DNA from: Priestia aryabhattai B8W22
GTDB lineage: Bacteria > Bacillota > Bacilli > Bacillales > Bacillaceae_H
DNA: 64,000 nt
Direction: 5' to 3'
NCBI RefSeq assembly: GCF_000956595.1
Contig: NZ_JYOO01000025.1
Span: forward strand, 1 to 64,000
How positions within the stretch are numbered: the stretch's first letter is position 1; every line of letters starts with the position of its first letter. The notes beneath the pieces are model-generated. The model saw only the letters and a program-made list of their open reading frames with translations. It was not told the origin of the DNA and did no database searches. Positions 8,688 through 16,588 of the stretch are shown here, piece after piece. The translations under genes were made by a program, and so were the position numbers.

Positions 8688-8747
8688 GGTATTCTTTCCT
8701 TTCTAACTGATACTATCAAATTTACCGTTTCTGACACTTACTCTCAG

Positions 8748-8769
8748 TTCAGTTTCTTCATATACTGAA
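8748..8769 (+). promoter_or_regulatory. Candidate MocR operator between divergent genes
   Basis: TTCAGT and ACTGAA form an inverted repeat spaced by 10 bp in the promoter region between the MocR gene and the acetyltransferase. MocR proteins usually bind direct repeats, so this is a weak call. Confidence 0.3.
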
Positions 8770-8799
8770 TTATATCTTATAACTCAAGGAGATGACACA

Positions 8800-9198
8800 A
8801 TGACTATTACTTATAAAACCAACGTCTCAATCCGTGCCGAACAAGCTGCTGAAGTGTTTGTACATTCAGGCATTAAACGTCCTTCACAAGATCTTGATCG
8901 GATTCAAAGAATGCTTGATCACGCTTCTCTTACCATTACCGCTTGGAACGACAGCGAACTCATTGGCATAGCTAGAGCGTTAACAGATTTTAGCTACTGC
9001 TGCTATTTATCGGATTTAGCTGTCGTAAAAGACTATCAAAATCAAGGAATCGGCACACAGCTCATCAAGCACGTTCAAGCAGAAATCGGTGAAGAAACCG
9101 CGCTCATTTTACTTTCCGCTCCTTCTGCTATGAACTATTATCCCAAAGTCGGCTTTCATCAGATTGATAATGGGTTTAAGATTGAGAGAATTCGATAG
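8800..9198 (+). CDS. Small GNAT family N-acetyltransferase
   Basis: 132 residues, a minimal GNAT fold with motif A LAVVKDYQNQGIGTQLIKHV and a C-terminal LLSAPSAMNYYPKVGFHQ pattern. ATG start with AAGGAG 8 nt upstream. It is divergent from a MocR regulator and is probably under its control. Substrate unknown; the small size and the context suggest a small-molecule amine substrate. Confidence 0.83.
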   Translation: MTITYKTNVSIRAEQAAEVFVHSGIKRPSQDLDRIQRMLDHASLTITAWNDSELIGIARALTDFSYCCYLSDLAVVKDYQNQGIGTQLIKHVQAEIGEETALILLSAPSAMNYYPKVGFHQIDNGFKIERIR

Positions 9199-9372
9199 GT
9201 AAAAAAGATAAAAAATTCCCTTTCTTACTAAACTATTATTATTTTACATCCTTTCAATATGATGGTACACTATTCAAAGATTAAGGCTATGATACTTCTT
9301 CCTTCTCATCCAACTCTTAGAATTTAGAGGTATCCCTTTCCTTAATCCATTAACTTAACTATACATATATTC

Positions 9373-9402
9373 AAAGTCAGGAAGCAAAGCGCCTGGCTTT
9401 TT
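9373..9402 (+). terminator. Terminator-like hairpin in front of the TerD-like gene
   Basis: AAAGTCAGG and CCTGGCTTT arms (one wobble pair) enclose a 10-nt loop and are followed by TTTTTC. It lies 175 bp after the acetyltransferase and only 30 bp before the next start codon, leaving no room for a promoter in between. It may end the acetyltransferase transcript and attenuate read-through into 9432-11525. Confidence 0.6.
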
Positions 9403-9431
9403 CTGTGCAAATCATACATGGTGGTGTTTGA

Positions 9432-11525
9432 ATGAAAAACGATATTTTTTTAAGAAGACAGTCTAAAGTAATTGTGAAGCAAGGATCAGATATATTACCC
9501 CCTGCTTATGTGGCTTCCATGTTAAAAAACATTGAGGCATTAGGATTTACAGCTTCAACTTCTTTAATTGATCGGTTACTCACTCTTCCGTTCTACGAAT
9601 TTATGTCTTTTTATGAGCAGCTTCTCTTATCTTTAAAAAGACTTGTTGGCGCTCATGTTAAATATAAACCGATGTATCCTAACTTTCCAAACGAAGTCAT
9701 GCAAGCGTCCGAAGCAGAACTATACATAAATGCTGTGGTTCACTATCTGACTGGGATTTTACCAAACAGTGAAAAACAAGATGTTTTTCCACTGTTTGAT
9801 ACTACAGATTTACGGATTATTGACCTCGGAACGGATGAAGAATTTGACCTTATGATGCGCCAATTAATTGGTGCCAATACCTCATTATCGCAAACGGATC
9901 GAGCAGACATCGAATGGTCTCTTATCACTTTACCGGCATTAGACCTACTTCCAGCAGTCATTCCTCAAAAAGAAAATGCTGCATTTGTTAGCTCAGTTTT
10001 AATTAAAACAAACAAACTACCTATTGATGTCTTGTCTTCTTATTTTAAAACAGCAACAGATGTCTTACGTTTGGCAACCGCTTTATCTGATGGCGATATT
10101 AGCCTTTCATCACCCACTTTATTTAAAAAGTTTAGTCGTTTTGAACGCCGAAGCTTGTTGCAGCTGCTAGAAAGCACTCCAAATGTAGAAGAAGATATGT
10201 TTCGTTATAAAGTAAAGTGGATTCGTTTAGGTGAGATTTTACATCCTGGAGAATACAAACATCGATTTCCTCACGCTGCTAAAAGATTCGATGCTGTTCG
10301 AAACCATAAAAGACCGTTGACGTTCTATAGTAAATTAGAGAAAGCACTCGAGCAACAAGACGTCTCAAAAGCAGTTTCACTTTTAGAAAAACGGCCAGGT
10401 GACTTTGCTAGACGAATTGACCATTTACTGCGCTTATCTACTGGGGAACAAGAAGCTGCTTCTATTATTGTAGCATTTGCAACGGTCGCTCATCATGTCT
10501 CTACGCCAGTACTGCTTCAGCTCTATTCACATATGAAGCATCGACATCATAGACAAGATATGCGCGTAGTGTTTCCAAAAGGGAATGTGTCCAAAGTAAT
10601 GGCGCTTGATAATACCTTACCTTCTCTTCGTAAAAATCTTTGTGATGGTGTAATAAATGCATGCAAAGATGCTTTACATGACCGTTTTGCTAAGTTGCCA
10701 CCTCTTGGAAATGTATGGCTTGATGAACGTTTACGTGAACAAACTATACCATTTTCACAGCGTTCAAGCAGCAAAACATTAAAAACGATTAGTAGGGGCA
10801 GTAAATTAACAATTCCTGAAGGCAATACGCTTCGTTTTTTTATTTGGTGGAAAGAAGGCTTTGTAAATGGTGAACACACCGGTAGTGTAGATATTGATTT
10901 GTCTGCCGGAATTTACGATGAAAACTGGCAGTATAAAGAGCATATTTCTTATACAAACTTATCTTCAAAAAGCTTCAAAGCTTTTCACAGCGGAGATATT
11001 ACATCTGCTCCTAACGGGGCATGTGAATTTATTGACTTGCATATCCCTACGATTCTAAAAAAAGGCGGCCGTTATATATTGATGAACGTTTATTCATTTT
11101 CTGTCCAGCCTTTTGTTATGCTTCCCGAATGTTTTGGAGGATGGATGATGAGACAGCACATAGAGTCCGGCGAGATATTCGAACCTTCTACCGTGCAGAA
11201 TAAAGTAGATCTTGCTAGTGATTCCACCATCTCCATCCCTTTAATTTTTGATTTACAAGAGCGAAAATTAATCTGGACGGATATTTCGCTGCATCATCAT
11301 GTTGAATTTGAAAATAATCTCGAACAAAACAATGGATCTGTCTCTCTTATAGGAAAAGCTATGACAAAGCTGTTGAAGCCAACGCTTTATGACCTTTTTT
11401 CATTTCACGCAGAAGCTAGAGGAACACTTATCCACGACAAGCAAAAAGCTGACACTATTTATTCTCTTGATGAAGGTGTTACCCCTTATGATATTGAAAC
11501 AATTATCGAAACCTACCTAAACTAA
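9432..11525 (+). CDS. TerD-like domain protein of the MXAN_6230/SCO0854 type, without a RING finger
   Basis: 697-residue cytosolic protein, no signal peptide or membrane segment. The C-terminal region (about 455-590) has the TerD pattern: VDIDLSAGIYDENW, then FHSGDITSAPNGACEFIDLH. TerD domains bind calcium and belong to stress systems linked with tellurite and phage resistance. The N-terminal part has features I associate with the MXAN_6230/SCO0854 family (GAHVKYKPMYPNFPNEV, ELYINAVVHYL), but where that family carries a cysteine-rich RING finger this protein has an acidic, cysteine-free stretch (about 110-165). The middle is helical and repeat-like. It stands alone, with no other ter genes in the window. 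The start ATG has GGTGGTG upstream. TerD similarity is moderately sure; the parent family is from memory. Confidence 0.6.
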   Translation: MKNDIFLRRQSKVIVKQGSDILPPAYVASMLKNIEALGFTASTSLIDRLLTLPFYEFMSFYEQLLLSLKRLVGAHVKYKPMYPNFPNEVMQASEAELYINAVVHYLTGILPNSEKQDVFPLFDTTDLRIIDLGTDEEFDLMMRQLIGANTSLSQTDRADIEWSLITLPALDLLPAVIPQKENAAFVSSVLIKTNKLPIDVLSSYFKTATDVLRLATALSDGDISLSSPTLFKKFSRFERRSLLQLLESTPNVEEDMFRYKVKWIRLGEILHPGEYKHRFPHAAKRFDAVRNHKRPLTFYSKLEKALEQQDVSKAVSLLEKRPGDFARRIDHLLRLSTGEQEAASIIVAFATVAHHVSTPVLLQLYSHMKHRHHRQDMRVVFPKGNVSKVMALDNTLPSLRKNLCDGVINACKDALHDRFAKLPPLGNVWLDERLREQTIPFSQRSSSKTLKTISRGSKLTIPEGNTLRFFIWWKEGFVNGEHTGSVDIDLSAGIYDENWQYKEHISYTNLSSKSFKAFHSGDITSAPNGACEFIDLHIPTILKKGGRYILMNVYSFSVQPFVMLPECFGGWMMRQHIESGEIFEPSTVQNKVDLASDSTISIPLIFDLQERKLIWTDISLHHHVEFENNLEQNNGSVSLIGKAMTKLLKPTLYDLFSFHAEARGTLIHDKQKADTIYSLDEGVTPYDIETIIETYLN

Positions 11526-11557
11526 TTAATTTATAAGAAATTAAAAACAAACAAAAG

Positions 11558-11588
11558 AAAAAACCTCTTTCCAAGAAAGAGGTTTTTT
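11558..11588. terminator. Bidirectional intrinsic terminator
   Basis: AAAAAACCTCTTTC and GAAAGAGGTTTTTT close a 3-nt loop with T-runs on both strands, serving the convergent TerD-like and permease genes. Confidence 0.92.
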
Positions 11589-11591
11589 CTT

Positions 11592-12995
11592 TTATTTCAC
11601 GAGCTTTTGCTCAGTTGCAGCTGAACTCTGACTTCGTTTATGAAATCCTTTTGCGTAGTACGCAATAATAAGACCGATAAACCATAATGGTCCGATGACA
11701 ACTGCAATTCTTGTGTCTGGGTTGTACGCCATAAGAACAACAACAAGCGCTAGAAACGCAAGTGATACATAAGACGTTAGCGGAAACAAAGGCATTTTGT
11801 ATTTTAACTTTGCCTCTTCACCTTTTTTTAACGTTTTGCGATACTTAATTTGAGAAAGCAAAATAATTCCCCACGTCCAAATCGCACCGAATGTTGCAAT
11901 GCTTGTTACCCACGTAAATACTTTTGCAGGCACAATGTAGTTTAACGCTACTCCCACTAATAAAGCACCCGCTGATGCTAAAACAGCTTTTCCTGGTACG
12001 CCGCCTTTTGTAAGCTGGCCGTATCCTTTTGGCGCTTCTCCGTGTTCTGCTAAGTTGAACAGCATACGGCCTGTACTAAAAATACCGCTGTTACAAGAAG
12101 AAAGAGCTGCTGTTAGCACGACAAAGTTAATAATACCAGCCGCCGCTGGAATCCCGATTTTTTCAAATGTTAATACAAACGGGCTTCCTTGTGAACCAAT
12201 TTCTTGCCACGGATAAATTGACATAATGACAAATAATGCACCCACGTAGAAAATAAGAATACGCCAAAAGACAGAATCAATTGCTCTTGCTAGAGATTTT
12301 TCCGGATTTTTCACTTCTCCCGCGGTAACACCGATCATTTCAATTCCTAAATACGCAAACATGACCATTTGCAGCGACAGCAAAATGCCTTTGAATCCGT
12401 GCGGGAACAGTCCGCCGTTGTCCCACAAGTTTTTAATACCAGTCGCAACGCCGCCGTTGCCGATTCCGAACACAATCATTAATAACCCAACGGCAATCAT
12501 TAACACAATCGCTAAAATTTTAATAAGTGCAAACCAAAATTCCAGTTCGCCATATGCCTTAACAGCTAAGAAGTTAACTGTTGTCATAATGACAAGCGCC
12601 GATAACGCCCAAATCCAGTTTGGTACATCTGGATACCAATACCCCATATAAATACCAACGGCTGTAATTTCAGCCATACATGTTACAACCCATAAAAACC
12701 AGTAATTCCAACCTGTTAAATAACCAGCAAGCGGCCCTAAATAGTCGCGCGCGTACTTACTGAATGAACCTGCAACAGGTTTTTGAATCGCCATTTCTCC
12801 AAGTGCTCTCATAATAAAAAACATAATCATTCCGCTAAATCCATACGCCAACAATATTCCCGGTCCTGCTAATTTAATAGCAGATGCAGATCCAAGAAAC
12901 AGCCCTACCCCTATGGCTGCTCCTAAGGACATCAGCGTCACATGTCTTTCTTCTAACCCGCGTTTCAATTCTTTCCCCTGAGTTTTCCCCTGCAT
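11592..12995 (-). CDS. Amino acid permease (APC superfamily, AAT family)
   Basis: About 467 residues with twelve predicted membrane helices and the family's N-terminal substrate motif GAAIGVGLFLGSA. The best relatives by eye are the proline, GABA, aromatic and D-Ser/D-Ala/Gly permeases (AapA, ProY type); the exact amino acid cannot be told. The ATG at 12995 (MQGKTQGKEL) has GGGGAG 7 nt upstream; an in-frame TTG at 13016 is less likely. A perfect cre match lies 54 bp upstream of the start, so CcpA-mediated catabolite repression is expected, which suits uptake of an amino acid used as carbon source. Confidence 0.88.
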   Translation of the reverse strand: MQGKTQGKELKRGLEERHVTLMSLGAAIGVGLFLGSASAIKLAGPGILLAYGFSGMIMFFIMRALGEMAIQKPVAGSFSKYARDYLGPLAGYLTGWNYWFLWVVTCMAEITAVGIYMGYWYPDVPNWIWALSALVIMTTVNFLAVKAYGELEFWFALIKILAIVLMIAVGLLMIVFGIGNGGVATGIKNLWDNGGLFPHGFKGILLSLQMVMFAYLGIEMIGVTAGEVKNPEKSLARAIDSVFWRILIFYVGALFVIMSIYPWQEIGSQGSPFVLTFEKIGIPAAAGIINFVVLTAALSSCNSGIFSTGRMLFNLAEHGEAPKGYGQLTKGGVPGKAVLASAGALLVGVALNYIVPAKVFTWVTSIATFGAIWTWGIILLSQIKYRKTLKKGEEAKLKYKMPLFPLTSYVSLAFLALVVVLMAYNPDTRIAVVIGPLWFIGLIIAYYAKGFHKRSQSSAATEQKLVK

Positions 12996-13048
12996 AAACG
13001 TCTCCCCTTTTTCCAATCTGTCAAAACGAGATGAATACAGCCTTTTTT

Positions 13049-13062
13049 TGTTAGCGCTTTCA
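13049..13062 (-). promoter_or_regulatory. cre site (CcpA) upstream of the amino acid permease
   Basis: The minus-strand sequence TGAAAGCGCTAACA fits the cre consensus TGWAARCGYTWNCW at every position. It lies 54 bp upstream of the permease start, where binding would interfere with transcription. Confidence 0.8.
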
Positions 13063-13239
13063 TATAAGTCTGTGCTAAAAGTCAGCTAGGCTATATATTT
13101 GTATTCTATCACCTTTCTCTCACTTTTCTTTTGTCGAAAAATAAAAAAATTATCGTATCATTTTGTTTAAATACACAATTAGATGTAGACACTGGTTTTT
13201 TACTATGTATTTATTATTGCACCTAAGTAATAGCATTTT

Positions 13240-13276
13240 AAAAAAATAGAAAAACGCCGACTCAACTCCGTCAGCG
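13240..13276 (-). terminator. Intrinsic terminator of the DUF1540 gene
   Basis: On the minus strand CGCTGAC and GTCGGCG pair (one G-U) around an 8-nt loop, followed by a T-rich run, 37 nt after the stop codon. Confidence 0.75.
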
Positions 13277-13312
13277 CATCGTTCATTTTATGCTTTTTAT
13301 AAAAACTAGCAT

Positions 13313-13471
13313 TTATCTCGCGGGTTCAAAAGTTTTACAGCCAGGTTCTTCCGTTTCAGAAACATGGTGACTACTTTCAGGACTCACAACGTAAATGGAC
13401 TCTGCACTGCATTTGTTTCCAGTTTTCCAATACACGCACTCATTTACTTCACATAATACACCTTGAGCCAC
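13313..13471 (-). CDS. DUF1540 domain mini-protein
   Basis: A 52-residue cysteine-rich protein. The DUF1540 pattern is clear: VLCEVNECVYW, NKCSAESIYV and a C-terminal GCKTFEP, giving four conserved cysteines that could hold a metal. The GTG at 13471 has GGAGGG about 6 nt upstream, and family members begin with Met-Ala-Gln-Gly at this point; the ATG two codons earlier sits too close to the ribosome binding site. Function is unknown; relatives are common in spore formers. It has its own terminator and lies between the permease and the riboswitch-controlled gene. Confidence 0.85.
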   Translation of the reverse strand: MAQGVLCEVNECVYWKTGNKCSAESIYVVSPESSHHVSETEEPGCKTFEPAR

Positions 13472-13540
13472 TGTCATCCCTCCTTTTCTTGTCTTATCTC
13501 TTTTTTACCCGAAATATAATGCTTCTAACATTTACATGCA

Positions 13541-13565
13541 AAAAAACCGCTTGTTTATCAAGCGG
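13541..13565 (-). terminator. Intrinsic terminator of the riboswitch-controlled gene
   Basis: CCGCTTG and CAAGCGG arms with a 5-nt loop, followed by a T7 run on the minus strand, immediately after the stop codon at 13572. Confidence 0.85.
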
Positions 13566-13571
13566 ATCTTT

Positions 13572-13910
13572 TTATTGCATATGTTCAACATACTGTTTTT
13601 TAGCTAGATATAACTCGCGACTCAGCGTAATCCGTCGTTCTCGCAGGTGCCTTAATTTAGCCTGAAATCGTTCATTAGTTGGCTCTTCTTGAATTAAGCG
13701 ATACGTAAAAGAAATATCTTCATTTAACTGTTTAAAATCTTCCCATATTTCTTGAACGAGTGCGGATTGTTTGTCTTCAAATGAGCGATTTTGCTTCGTT
13801 TTTAGCGCAGCTAAAATTTCCTGTTGCCACGTTTCGTCTTTTATTTCTTTTGCTAACAAGTATAGATCTAAATAATCATCAATGCTTAACGCCGTTTGTC
13901 TATTGTTCAA
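13572..13910 (-). CDS. Uncharacterised helical protein under a SAM riboswitch
   Basis: About 112 residues, charged and almost entirely helical in appearance, with no cysteine, no signal peptide and no membrane segment. The N-terminal half reads ALSIDDYLDLYLLAKEIKDE and the C-terminal half is a probable coiled coil rich in Arg, Glu and Leu. I do not recognise the family. The likely start is the TTG at 13910, correctly spaced from AAAAGGTG; the ATG (13916) and GTG (13919) abut that site. The gene has its own promoter, SAM-I riboswitch leader and terminator, so it is monocistronic and expected to be made when SAM is low. This points to methionine or sulfur metabolism, but the sequence is not that of an enzyme. 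Confidence 0.75.
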   Translation of the reverse strand: MNNRQTALSIDDYLDLYLLAKEIKDETWQQEILAALKTKQNRSFEDKQSALVQEIWEDFKQLNEDISFTYRLIQEEPTNERFQAKLRHLRERRITLSRELYLAKKQYVEHMQ

Positions 13911-13916
13911 TGTCAT

Positions 13917-13985
13917 CACCTTTTCTATACGAAATGTTTCTTCCTAAGAAGAGGATTTCACCATAGAAAAAGATTCCTCTTCTTA
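13917..13985 (-). promoter_or_regulatory. Riboswitch expression platform with ribosome-binding-site sequestration
   Basis: Two exclusive structures can be drawn on the minus-strand RNA. TAAGAAGAGGA pairs with TCCTCTTCTTA (13945-13985) and takes bases from the 3' side of aptamer helix P1. Alternatively CTTTTTCTAT (13963-13972) pairs with ATAGAAAAGG (13919-13928), which contains the ribosome binding site. No hairpin followed by a T-run is present, so control appears translational. Confidence 0.6.
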
Positions 13986-14082
13986 TCTGTCAAAGCTAGG
14001 CTATGCTGGAATTAGCACCATTCAATAATTGTGGTTGCTGAGGCTTCAAAGGGCCAGTCCCTCCACCTCTCTAGATAAGAAT
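13981..14082 (-). ncRNA. SAM-I riboswitch (S-box)
   Basis: The minus strand carries the conserved S-box elements in order: P1 5' strand CTTATCTAGAGAGGTGGAGG, GGACTGGCCC, TTTGAAGCC, CAGCAACC, GGTGCTAATTCCAGCA and the P1 3' strand GACAGATAAG. All core blocks are intact, so SAM binding is expected. It precedes the uncharacterised gene at 13572-13910. Confidence 0.95.
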
Positions 14083-14108
14083 ATTTCGTTTTTAAATTAT
14101 TTCTGACT

Positions 14109-14137
14109 ATTCTAATATGTTTTGTAGGTTACGTCAA
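14109..14137 (-). promoter_or_regulatory. Sigma-A promoter of the SAM riboswitch transcript
   Basis: TTGACG (14132-14137) and TAGAAT (14109-14114) are separated by 17 bp, about 27 bp upstream of the aptamer. Confidence 0.8.
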
Positions 14138-14202
14138 TAGCTTTTCAATAAAAAGAAAAAAGAAGTAAAATATGGTATGCTGTCATAAAGGATGGTGAGC
14201 AC

Positions 14203-14499
14203 ATGAAACGATATATGTTATCTGCTTTTTTGGGAAGCTTGCTGTTGCTTCTCAGCATTGCCTTTTCATCTACTTTCCATATTGCAATTATCAAAACAAC
14301 CGGAAGCATTGGAGGAATTATTTTAGCAGCAGCGGCTTTGATTATGAACGCGCTTGAAGATCCTCCCGCCTCAGATCATACAGGTGGAGGAGCTGTTGAA
14401 GTACTAGATAAAGGCGCCGTTTGGGCTACTTATTTACTTTTACTTTCATTACCAAACCTCATCGCATGTATAACATCTTATGTTTTATGGACTCGCTGA
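14203..14499 (+). CDS. Small membrane protein, DUF5316-like
   Basis: 98 residues with three or four hydrophobic segments: an N-terminal pair (about 5-50), a polar loop with DPPASDHTGGGA, and a C-terminal pair (about 72-95). It resembles DUF5316 proteins of Bacillus in length and layout; that assignment is tentative. ATG start with GGTGAG upstream. Convergent with the acetyltransferase at 14512, whose stop is only 12 bp away. No function can be proposed. Confidence 0.6.
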   Translation: MKRYMLSAFLGSLLLLLSIAFSSTFHIAIIKTTGSIGGIILAAAALIMNALEDPPASDHTGGGAVEVLDKGAVWATYLLLLSLPNLIACITSYVLWTR

Positions 14500-14511
14500 C
14501 ATTCACCAACG

Positions 14512-14958
14512 TTACGAACGTTTTACCACCTGCAGGCTCATTGATATTTGTTTATCTACAAATCCAAGTTCGCGATACACATGCTGTACAAAATTCCCAG
14601 CATGAACGCTGAGCCTGATTTCAGGGTATCCTTTGATAGACAATTCATCAATCGCTTTTTGCATTAACGGCTTGGCTAGACCCCGCCCGCGGTATTCTGA
14701 TACAACATATAACTCGTAGATAAAGCCAATTTCTTCTTTTGAAAAGAAGTCGGCAGATGGTCCCGCAAGAACCCAGCCTGCGAGTTTATTTTCTTGTCTA
14801 GATACTAAATAATAACATCCTTTTTTAAGAGCATTATCAATTAGTTCATTTACGCGTTCAGTTGACGGTTGAAACTGATGCGTTGTTCCTTCAAACAGCG
14901 CATCAGCAGATTTTGTCCGAATTTCCTGTATTTCTTCTTCAGTAGCTTTTACAATCAT
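14512..14958 (-). CDS. GNAT family N-acetyltransferase
   Basis: About 148 residues starting at the ATG at 14958, which follows GGAGAG. Motif A reads LYVVSEYRGRGLAKPLMQKA and the C-terminal part has HAGNFVQHVYRELGFVD. Single-domain acyltransferase of unknown substrate. The longer open frame to 14991 has no ribosome binding site. Confidence 0.85.
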   Translation of the reverse strand: MIVKATEEEIQEIRTKSADALFEGTTHQFQPSTERVNELIDNALKKGCYYLVSRQENKLAGWVLAGPSADFFSKEEIGFIYELYVVSEYRGRGLAKPLMQKAIDELSIKGYPEIRLSVHAGNFVQHVYRELGFVDKQISMSLQVVKRS

Positions 14959-15010
14959 CACGATCTCTCCTTTCGTGTTCGTTTTCCACATGCAGAGATA
15001 AATTCCTGCA

Positions 15011-15041
15011 AAAAAAGTCTTCGCCTAAGCGAAGACTTTTA
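15011..15041. terminator. Hairpin terminator between the acetyltransferase and the secreted protein gene
   Basis: AAAAGTCTTCGC and GCGAAGACTTTT arms with a 4-nt loop; it ends the leftward gene at 15039, whose stop codon touches the stem. Confidence 0.88.
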
Positions 15042-15479
15042 TTTAAATTCAAAATGTTCTTGATGATTGCCTTGTTCATCCGTCCAGTTAATCATGATGT
15101 CTAAGCCTGCCGCTTTTCCAGGAACAGCAAAATTCGCATAGCGAAAACGCTGACCGCTTTTGCTTAAGTTAGATCTTTCAATAGGAGAAAACAAGCTGTA
15201 TTTCGTCTTATTTTTTCCTTCGTGACGAAAAGCTTGAACCTGCACGCGTTCTACGTCTTTTCCAATGTTTTCAACGGTTAACCCATATGTATGATAGACG
15301 TTATTTTTCCACTTTAGCTGATTATCTCCCGTCATACTTGCTTTTGCCAGTTCAACCGACCATTGTTCAGATGATTTCTTCATTGGAAGCTTTTCCATCG
15401 AAAGAGCGCTAACATGAATAGTTGCAAAAGCAAGCCAAACAAAACAAAAAGTGCTGACTGTATAAAATAGTCTTTTCAT
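15039..15479 (-). CDS. Secreted protein of unknown function
   Basis: About 146 residues from the ATG at 15479. Residues 1-26 form a signal peptide (MKRLFYTVSTFCFVWLAFAT, then VSALS). The rest is polar with probable beta strands (WSVELAKASMTG, YHTYGLTVENIG, VQVQAFRHEGK) and no cysteine, giving an immunoglobulin- or lipocalin-like impression. I do not recognise the family. It stands just downstream of the glycosylation operon but is separated from it by a terminator. Confidence 0.7.
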   Translation of the reverse strand: MKRLFYTVSTFCFVWLAFATIHVSALSMEKLPMKKSSEQWSVELAKASMTGDNQLKWKNNVYHTYGLTVENIGKDVERVQVQAFRHEGKNKTKYSLFSPIERSNLSKSGQRFRYANFAVPGKAAGLDIMINWTDEQGNHQEHFEFK

Positions 15480-15550
15480 AGATATTGATCTCCTTAGCAA
15501 TTTTAGTAGTAGCATCTCCTATTGCCCTAAAAATTATGATATACGTTTTA

Positions 15551-15581
15551 ACACAAAAAGCCCCCCATTCAGGAGAAGCTT
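15551..15581 (-). terminator. Probable terminator of the glycosylation operon
   Basis: On the minus strand AAGC-TTCTCC pairs with GGGGGG-GCTT, using several G-U pairs, and is followed by a short T-run just after the glycosyltransferase stop codon. Confidence 0.5.
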
Positions 15582-15586
15582 CTTAA

Positions 15587-16576
15587 TTAATGCATCAGCA
15601 AATCTTTTTGTTTGTCTAATGAGTGTTTCGTATATAAATCTCTTTCAACCGTATATTTAGGACGCTGTTTCACTTCGTTAAAAATCTTGCCAATGTATTC
15701 TCCGACAAGCCCTATCCCCATTAGCTGCAGGCCGCCTACAAGCCAAATTGATAAAATAAGAGACGTCCACCCAATTTGCGTATGATCTAAATATTTTTGA
15801 ATCAGCGCATAAATGCCAAACGCAACACTAAAAAGAAAAGAAGCTCCTCCAAGCAGCGTTAATAACCGTATAGGCGCTACGCTAAAAGATGTAATCCCGT
15901 CAAATGCAAAAGCGAGCATTTTCTTTAACGGATATTTTGATTCGCCCGCCGTCCGTTCTTTGCGGTCATATGTGACTTCAGTGGAGCGAAATCCTACTAA
16001 TGGTACAAGACCTCGTAAAAAGACGTTTCCTTCTTTGTATTTCATGAGTTCACCAAGAGCACGTTTGCTCATGAGACGAAAATCAGCGTGATTTTGAACG
16101 AGCTGAATTCCTAACTTATTCATAAAACGGTAAAATCCTACTGCCGTAGTTCGTTTGAAAAGTGTATCGGTTTCTCTGCTGTCTCGAACACCATATACAA
16201 CTTCATACCCGAGCCAATACTTCTCTACAAAAGTACGAATGGCGTTGATATCATCTTGTAAATCCGCGTCAATGGAAATGACGCAGTCAGATTGTTGGTA
16301 GGCTGCTTCTAGTCCTGCAAGCAAAGCATTTTGATGTCCTACATTTCGCGCTAGCTTTAACCCTTTTACAAATAAATTGCTGCAGCTTTCTTTTTCAATA
16401 AGCGACCACGTGCTGTCTTTACTTCCATCGTCTACAAATAAAATGGTACTTTCACTTGATACAAGACGTTCATCTATTAGTTCTTTTACTACAGTAGTTA
16501 ATTGAAAAGACGTCTCTGTGAATACTTCTTCTTCGTTGTAGCATGGAACAACAATCGTTAAAATAGGTCTGTTCAT
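15587..16576 (-). CDS. Polyprenyl-phosphate glycosyltransferase, family GT2 (GtrB/DPM1-like)
   Basis: 329 residues. The catalytic GT2 domain (1-220) has TIVVPCYNEEEVF, FVDDGSKDSTW, the metal motif SIDADLQDD and KLARNVGHQNALLAGL; two C-terminal membrane helices (about 235-300) anchor it. Such enzymes transfer a sugar from a nucleotide donor to undecaprenyl phosphate on the inner face. It ends a three-gene operon after the GtrA-like and large membrane proteins, 12 bp behind the latter. The probable role is to make the lipid-linked sugar used to decorate teichoic acid or another wall polymer. Confidence 0.9.
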   Translation of the reverse strand: MNRPILTIVVPCYNEEEVFTETSFQLTTVVKELIDERLVSSESTILFVDDGSKDSTWSLIEKESCSNLFVKGLKLARNVGHQNALLAGLEAAYQQSDCVISIDADLQDDINAIRTFVEKYWLGYEVVYGVRDSRETDTLFKRTTAVGFYRFMNKLGIQLVQNHADFRLMSKRALGELMKYKEGNVFLRGLVPLVGFRSTEVTYDRKERTAGESKYPLKKMLAFAFDGITSFSVAPIRLLTLLGGASFLFSVAFGIYALIQKYLDHTQIGWTSLILSIWLVGGLQLMGIGLVGEYIGKIFNEVKQRPKYTVERDLYTKHSLDKQKDLLMH

Positions 16577-16588
16577 TTTATTGCCCCC

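Noticed and set aside
10547-10879. 110-residue minus-strand frame in the TerD-like gene
   Set aside because: Antisense shadow with no start signal; the plus-strand gene is well supported.
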